Source: an uncultured Mediterranea sp. (lineage in GTDB: Bacteria; Bacteroidota; Bacteroidia; Bacteroidales; Bacteroidaceae). Taken from it: a stretch of 8,904 bases of DNA. Of the stretch, positions 4,920-8,904 are shown one piece after another (positions within the stretch are counted from its first letter, which is position 1; every line of letters starts with the position of its first letter). Made by a program: the position numbers and the translations under genes. Below the pieces are notes generated by a model. The model was not told the origin of the DNA, did not search any database, and was given only the letters and a program-made list of their open reading frames with translations. The DNA lies in the NCBI GenBank assembly GCA_946007445.1, contig CAMGAL010000072.1:1-8904 (forward strand), given 5' to 3'.

Positions 4920-5570
4920 GTGGGCCGACAACCCTCCACCGTCAGCCTGCTGACGGTGCAGTATCGCATGAACGAAGCCATCATGCACTTCCCCTCCCGT
5001 TTTTTCTACGGGGGGCAGTTGGAAGCCGCTCCCGAGGTAAGCCATCGGGGCATCCTCGACTGGGACACGCCCATCAGCTGGATAGATACCTCGGAGATGG
5101 AGTTCAAGGAGAGCTTTGTGGGCGAGAGCTTCGGCCGCATCAACAAGCAGGAGGCCGACCTGCTGCTCAGTGAGCTGGAGGCCTACATCCGCCGCATTGG
5201 CGGCGAGCGCATCCTGGAGGAGCGCATCGACTTCGGCATCATCTCCCCCTACAAGGCCCAGGTGCAGTACCTGCGCAGCCGGCTGAAATCCTCCCCGGTA
5301 TGGAAACCCTACCGACATCTGCTCACCGTCCATACGGTCGATGGCTTCCAGGGGCAGGAGCGCGACGTCATCTTCATCAGCTTGGTGCGGGCCAACGAGC
5401 AGGGACAAATAGGCTTCCTCAGCGACCTGAGGCGGATGAACGTGGCCATCACCCGGGCCCGCATGAAGCTGGTGATACTGGGTGAAGCCGCCACCTTGGC
5501 ACGCCACCCCTTCTACAGGCAGCTGCTGGAGTACATCGGCAACTCGCGTGAGGCAAATTGCGAAACTTGA
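4920..5570 (+). CDS. UPF1/IGHMBP2-type SF1 helicase, C-terminal fragment (motifs IV to VI), same frame as the N-terminal part
   Basis: This is the second RecA-like domain (216 residues) of the helicase begun at 3663. Visible are motif IV-like LLTVQYRMNEAI (10-21), a mid-domain ISPYKAQVQ segment, motif V TVDGFQGQERDV, and motif VI NVAITRARMKLVILG with the expected arginine fingers. It is in the same reading frame as the upstream fragment, separated only by TAA and one GAC codon. The only nearby start is GTG at 4920, so translation would need reinitiation or read-through. The bases 4906-4924 can be reconciled with an intact L-M-H-K-T-V-G-R junction by removing one T and restoring one G nearby, i.e. 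two compensating one-base changes. All later motifs are intact, so the lesion is recent, artefactual, or tolerated. The gene ends 39 bases before the HD-domain gene, whose promoter overlaps its last codons. Confidence 0.75.
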   Translation: MGRQPSTVSLLTVQYRMNEAIMHFPSRFFYGGQLEAAPEVSHRGILDWDTPISWIDTSEMEFKESFVGESFGRINKQEADLLLSELEAYIRRIGGERILEERIDFGIISPYKAQVQYLRSRLKSSPVWKPYRHLLTVHTVDGFQGQERDVIFISLVRANEQGQIGFLSDLRRMNVAITRARMKLVILGEAATLARHPFYRQLLEYIGNSREANCET

Positions 5571-5588
5571 TTTTTTTCGCTACCTTTG
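5558..5588 (+). promoter_or_regulatory. Bacteroidota-type promoter for the HD phosphohydrolase gene
   Basis: TTG at 5558-5560 is followed after 20 bases by TACCTTTG (5581-5588), matching the TTG-N19/20-TAnnTTTG architecture. The -33 element lies inside the last codons of the helicase gene. The start codon ATG is at 5610. The -7 element overlaps a perfect 16-base palindrome CTTTGCGGCCGCAAAG (5584-5599), which would cover the transcription start and may influence initiation or form a leader hairpin. Confidence 0.65.
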
Positions 5589-5609
5589 CGGCCGCAAAGT
5601 ACATCATCT

Positions 5610-6833
5610 ATGTCCTACGAACGAAAAATCATCAATGACCCGGTCTTTGGGTTCATCCACATCCCCAAGGGACTGCTCTACAACTTGGTGTGCCATCCGC
5701 TGATGCAGCGCCTGACGCGCATCAAGCAGGTGGGACTCTCGTCGGTGGTCTATCCGGGTGCCCAGCATACACGCTTCCAACATTCGTTAGGGGCCTTCTA
5801 CCTGATGAGCGAGGCGGTGCAACACCTCAAGGCCAAGGGCAACTTCATCTTCGACAGCGAGGCCGAGGCCGTGCAGGCGGCCATCCTGCTGCACGACATC
5901 GGACACGGCCCCTTCTCGCACGTGCTGGAGAACACGGTGGTGCAAGGAGTGTCGCACGAGGAGATATCGCTGATGCTCATGGAGCGCATCAACAGCGAAC
6001 TCAACGGCCAGCTCACTCTGGCTATCCAGATCTTCAAGGACGAATATCCCAAGCGCTTCCTCCACCAGCTGGTGAGCGGCCAGCTCGACATGGACCGTCT
6101 GGACTACCTGCGGCGCGACAGCTTCTACAGCGGCGTGGTGGAGGGCAACATCGGGTCGGCCCGCATCATCAAGATGCTCGACGTGCGCGACGACCACCTG
6201 GTGGTCGAGGCCAAAGGAATTTACTCCATCGAAAACTTCTTGACAGCACGCCGGCTGATGTACTGGCAGGTCTATCTGCACAAGACCTCGGTGGCCTACG
6301 AGAAGATGCTTGTCAGCACGCTGCGTCGTGCCAAGCAGTTGGCCGGGCAGGGGGTGGAGCTGTTTGCCTCGCCGGCCCTGCGCTACTTCCTCTACAACGA
6401 CATCGGTCGCGAGGCCTTCCTGCAGCGGCCCGAGTCGCTGGAGAACTTTATCCAACTGGACGACAACGACATCTGGACTTCGCTCAAGGTGTGGTGTCAA
6501 CACCCTGACAAAGTGCTCTCTACACTGAGCCAGAGCATGGTGAACCGCCACGTCTTCAAGGTGGAGATCTTCACAGAGCCCATCGGCGAAGAACGCAAGA
6601 TGAAGCTCGCCGAGCAGATAGCCGACCATCTGGACATTACCCCTGAGGAGGCCGAATACTTCATCGCCACGCCCAGCATAGAGAAGAACATGTACGACCC
6701 TGCCGACGATAGCATCGACATTGTGTACAACGACGGCACCATCAAGAGCATCTCCGAAGCCTCGGACATGCTGAACATCTCGCTGCTTTCCAAAAAGGTG
6801 AAAAAATACTACTTATGCTACTGGCGCCCTTGA
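5610..6833 (+). CDS. HD-domain phosphohydrolase, SAMHD1/dNTPase-like
   Basis: This soluble 407-residue metal-dependent HD-superfamily phosphohydrolase resembles SAMHD1 and bacterial dNTP triphosphohydrolases. Motifs in order are DPVFGFIHIPKGLL (10-23); TRFQHSLG (54-61) with metal-ligand His58 preceded by Arg55; the HD pair His95-Asp96 in LLHDIGHGPFSH (93-104); and SGQLDMDRLDYLRRD (156-170), where Asp162 corresponds to the SAMHD1 metal ligand Asp311, Arg163 to Lys312, and Tyr166/Asp170 to Tyr315/Asp319. All core residues are present, so it should be active; the true substrate may be dNTPs or another (d)NTP. I use the ATG at 5610 because an upstream in-frame TTG lies inside the promoter. It has its own promoter and is followed after 89 bases by lpxD, a neighbourhood conserved in Bacteroidales. 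A functional tie to lipid A synthesis is not evident and may be only transcriptional. Confidence 0.9.
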   Translation: MSYERKIINDPVFGFIHIPKGLLYNLVCHPLMQRLTRIKQVGLSSVVYPGAQHTRFQHSLGAFYLMSEAVQHLKAKGNFIFDSEAEAVQAAILLHDIGHGPFSHVLENTVVQGVSHEEISLMLMERINSELNGQLTLAIQIFKDEYPKRFLHQLVSGQLDMDRLDYLRRDSFYSGVVEGNIGSARIIKMLDVRDDHLVVEAKGIYSIENFLTARRLMYWQVYLHKTSVAYEKMLVSTLRRAKQLAGQGVELFASPALRYFLYNDIGREAFLQRPESLENFIQLDDNDIWTSLKVWCQHPDKVLSTLSQSMVNRHVFKVEIFTEPIGEERKMKLAEQIADHLDITPEEAEYFIATPSIEKNMYDPADDSIDIVYNDGTIKSISEASDMLNISLLSKKVKKYYLCYWRP

Positions 6834-6922
6834 TAAGAAAATGAAAATTATAGGGTCAGAGCAAGGATATATGAAAAAAAAATCCGTTATTTGTAACTTG
6901 AAACCTCTAACAGAATAAGAAT
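6834..6922 (+). other. Spacer between the HD phosphohydrolase gene and lpxD
   Basis: These 89 AT-rich bases include an A9 run (6874-6882). No stem-loop terminator is visible. TAACTTGA near 6894 is only a partial match to the -7 consensus TAnnTTTG, so lpxD is probably served by read-through, a weak promoter, or both. Confidence 0.4.
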
Positions 6923-7957
6923 ATGGAGTTTACTGCCAAACAAATCGCAACATTCATCCAAGGAGAAATCGTGGGTGACGAGCATGCTACTGTACACACT
7001 TTCGCCAAGATTGAGGAGGGTGTGCCGGGGGCGTTGTCGTTCCTGTCCAATCCGAAATATACCCCTTATATCTACGAGACCCGCTCCAGCATTGTGCTGG
7101 TGAACAGGGACTTCGTGCCTGAGCAGGAGGTGAAGGCCACCCTCATCAAGGTGGACAACGCCTACGAGAGCTTGGCTAAGCTGATGACCCTCTACGAGCA
7201 GAGTCACCCCAAGCGCACGGGCATCGACCCGCTGGCTTATGTGGCTCCTACCGCCAAGGTGGGCAAGGATGTCTATCTGGCACCGTTTTCCTGCGTGGGC
7301 GACGGGGCTGAGGTGGGCGATGGCACCGAGCTGCATCCTCATGCCACCGTGAGCCGCAACGCCAAGGTGGGTGCCGGCTGCATCCTCTATCCCCATGCCA
7401 CGGTCTATCACGACTGCCGCGTGGGCGACCGCTGCATCCTTCATGCAGGCTGCGTGATTGGTGCCGACGGCTTCGGGTTTGCCCCTACGCCCGATGGCTA
7501 CGAGAAGATTCCGCAGATAGGTATCGTCATCGTGGAGGACGATGTGGAGATAGGGGCCAACACCTGTGTGGACCGCGCCACGATGGGGGCTACGGTGATA
7601 CACCGCGGCGTGAAGCTGGACAACCTCATCCAGATTGCACACAACGATGAGATAGGTGCGCACACCGTCATGGCTTCGCAGGTGGGCATTGCCGGCTCGA
7701 CGAAGGTGGGCGAGTGGTGCATGTTCGGTGGCCAGGTGGGCATTGCCGGACACATCCGCATCGGCGACAAGGTGAACCTCGGTGCCCAGTCGGGCGTGCC
7801 GGGCAGCATCAAGGAGGGCCAGCAACTCATCGGCACTCCTCCCATGGAGATGAAGCCCTACTTCAAGGCCCAGGCGGTGTTCCGTCGCTTGCCCGAGATG
7901 TATGCCGAGCTCAATGCCCTCCGCAAGGAGGTGGAAGAGCTGAAGAAGAAGGGTTGA
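6923..7957 (+). CDS. lpxD: UDP-3-O-(3-hydroxyacyl)glucosamine N-acyltransferase LpxD
   Basis: LpxD transfers a 3-hydroxyacyl chain from acyl carrier protein to the 2-amino group of UDP-3-O-acylglucosamine, the third step of lipid A synthesis in the cytoplasm. The 344-residue protein has the family layout. An N-terminal uridine-binding domain (about 1-100) contains [10 protein letters not shown] (37-46). A left-handed beta-helix of hexapeptide repeats (about 105-295) follows, with units such as AKVGKD and AHIRIGDK-like turns. Catalytic His240 sits in QIAHNDEIG (237-245), corresponding to E. coli His239, and GADGFGFAP (180-188) is a characteristic loop. A charged C-terminal helix (about 314-343) ends in EELKKKG. 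Length is close to E. coli LpxD (341). The ATG at 6923 begins the canonical MEFTAKQIA. It lies 70 bases upstream of lpxC on the same strand, the usual Bacteroidota arrangement. Nothing is missing. Confidence 0.96.
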   Translation: MEFTAKQIATFIQGEIVGDEHATVHTFAKIEEGVPGALSFLSNPKYTPYIYETRSSIVLVNRDFVPEQEVKATLIKVDNAYESLAKLMTLYEQSHPKRTGIDPLAYVAPTAKVGKDVYLAPFSCVGDGAEVGDGTELHPHATVSRNAKVGAGCILYPHATVYHDCRVGDRCILHAGCVIGADGFGFAPTPDGYEKIPQIGIVIVEDDVEIGANTCVDRATMGATVIHRGVKLDNLIQIAHNDEIGAHTVMASQVGIAGSTKVGEWCMFGGQVGIAGHIRIGDKVNLGAQSGVPGSIKEGQQLIGTPPMEMKPYFKAQAVFRRLPEMYAELNALRKEVEELKKKG

Positions 7958-8027
7958 ACTACGAGCTACAGACCACGAGTCTTAAATTTCTAGTTTTTAA
8001 TTGTTAGTTATTAATTTGGAATAATAT
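7958..8027 (+). other. AT-rich spacer between lpxD and lpxC
   Basis: This 70-base spacer carries low-complexity T/A tracts (TAGTTTTTAATTGTTAGTTA, 7991-8010). No terminator hairpin is seen. Its composition resembles the spacer at 1454-1497 and shares TAGTTTTTAA with it. Confidence 0.4.
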
Positions 8028-8904
8028 ATGTTGAAGCAACAGACATTGAAGGAGAGCTTCTCGCTGAGCGGGAAAGGACTCCACACAGGACTGAACCTGA
8101 CAGTCACGTTCAATCCGGCACCCGACAATCATGGCTATAAGATACAACGCACTGACTTGGAAGGCCAACCCACCATCGATGCGGTGGCCGACAATGTGAC
8201 GGAAACCACCCGTGGCACGGTGCTCTGCAAGAATGGCGTCAAGGTCAGCACCATCGAACACGGCATGGCTGCCCTCTATGCCATGGGCATTGACAACTGC
8301 CTCATTCAGGTGGACGGCCCCGAGTTCCCCATCCTCGACGGCAGTGCCCAGTACTACGTGAACGAAATCAACCGCGTGGGCGTGGTAGAGCAGGAGGCCA
8401 TCAAGGACTTCTATATCATCAAGTCGAAGATTGAGTTCCGCGACGAGGCCACCGGTTCCTCCATCATCGTTCTGCCCGACGAGAACTTCAGCCTCAATGT
8501 ATTGGTGTCCTACGACTCTGCCATCCTGCCCAACCAGTTTGCCACGTTGGAGGATATGAGTAAGTTTGGCGACGAGGTGGCTGCCAGCCGCACGTTCGTC
8601 TTCGTGCGCGAGATTGAGCCCCTGCTGCAGGCTGGCCTCATCAAGGGCGGCGACCTCGACAATGCCATCGTCATCTACGAGCGCGAGATGAGTCAGGAGA
8701 ACTACGACAAGCTGGCCGACGTGATGGGCGTGCCCCACATGGACGCCAAGCAGCTGGGCTACATCAACCACAAACCGCTGGTATGGCCCAACGAATGTGC
8801 CCGCCACAAGTTGCTCGACATTGTGGGCGACCTGGCCCTGATCGGCAAACCCATCAAGGGACGCATCATCGCCACCCGGCCCGGCCACACCATCAACAAC
8901 AAGT
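8028..8904 (+). CDS. lpxC: UDP-3-O-acyl-N-acetylglucosamine deacetylase LpxC, N-terminal part (probably an LpxC-FabZ fusion)
   Basis: LpxC is the zinc-dependent deacetylase that commits the cell to lipid A synthesis. The 292 residues in view include LSGKGLHTG (13-21), the first zinc site IEHGMAALYAMGIDN (76-90) with Glu77 and His78 (E. coli Glu78/His79), DGPEFPILDGSA (96-107), the second site HKLLDIVGDLALIG (260-273) with zinc ligands His260 and Asp264 (E. coli His238/Asp242), and GHTINNK (286-292) with the catalytic-acid His287 (E. coli His265). The spacing between the zinc sites is about 20 residues longer than in E. coli, an insertion around 135-235. The gene is open at the right edge just after the last catalytic motif. 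Bacteroidota LpxC normally continues into a FabZ 3-hydroxyacyl-ACP dehydratase domain; that part is inferred, not seen. The ATG at 8028 gives the canonical MLKQQTLKES start. Confidence 0.95.
   Translation, partial: MLKQQTLKESFSLSGKGLHTGLNLTVTFNPAPDNHGYKIQRTDLEGQPTIDAVADNVTETTRGTVLCKNGVKVSTIEHGMAALYAMGIDNCLIQVDGPEFPILDGSAQYYVNEINRVGVVEQEAIKDFYIIKSKIEFRDEATGSSIIVLPDENFSLNVLVSYDSAILPNQFATLEDMSKFGDEVAASRTFVFVREIEPLLQAGLIKGGDLDNAIVIYEREMSQENYDKLADVMGVPHMDAKQLGYINHKPLVWPNECARHKLLDIVGDLALIGKPIKGRIIATRPGHTINNK

Noticed and set aside
4350..5507. Long minus-strand open frame (385 codons) opposite the helicase
   Set aside because: No recognisable motifs; the plus strand carries the ordered helicase motifs. 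Similar antisense frames at 1567-2340, 5787-6629, 6887-7825 and 8004-8888 were rejected for the same reason.

Overview
The window looks like a chromosomal segment of a gut-type Bacteroidota bacterium (order Bacteroidales, probably Bacteroidaceae-like). The evidence is three TAnnTTTG-type -7 promoter elements, the absence of clear Shine-Dalgarno sites, and the gene order HD phosphohydrolase - lpxD - lpxC, which is typical of that group. The coding regions are GC-rich and the intergenic regions are richer in AT. No species can be named from the sequence alone.

Positions 1-2262 (minus strand) hold a compact three-gene operon. In order of transcription it encodes a membrane steroid 5-alpha-reductase homologue, an old-yellow-enzyme-type flavin oxidoreductase, and a short-chain dehydrogenase that starts in a 4-base ATGA overlap and runs off the left edge. 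This trio matches the 5AR / 5BR / 3-beta-HSDH type of cluster described in gut Bacteroidales, which inverts the C5 ring junction of bile acids (3-oxo-5-beta to 3-oxo-delta4 to 3-oxo-5-alpha to 3-beta-hydroxy 'isoallo' products). It is the most interesting biology in the window. The substrate (bile acid, steroid hormone or other sterol) cannot be decided from sequence.

Positions 2263-3662 are about 1.4 kb without a convincing gene, but dense in structured repeats. From left to right they are: a nested GC-rich inverted-repeat element (2414-2863) with 58-base arms around 2679; a free-standing terminator-like hairpin (2944-2977); a 22-base-period array of GGAACA-TGTTCC dyads (2979-3073); hairpins built from a TGTGGCAGA word (3193-3390); a (CG)6 tract; and two further palindromes in front of the helicase promoter.

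Positions 3663-5570 (plus strand) encode a UPF1/IGHMBP2-type SF1 helicase. An in-frame TAA splits it exactly between the two RecA-like domains. Local sequence suggests a pair of compensating one-base changes, either a real lesion or a sequence error.

Positions 5610-8904 (plus strand) carry a SAMHD1-like HD phosphohydrolase, lpxD, and the LpxC part of what is probably the usual Bacteroidota LpxC-FabZ fusion, cut by the right edge. The last two supply early steps of lipid A synthesis.
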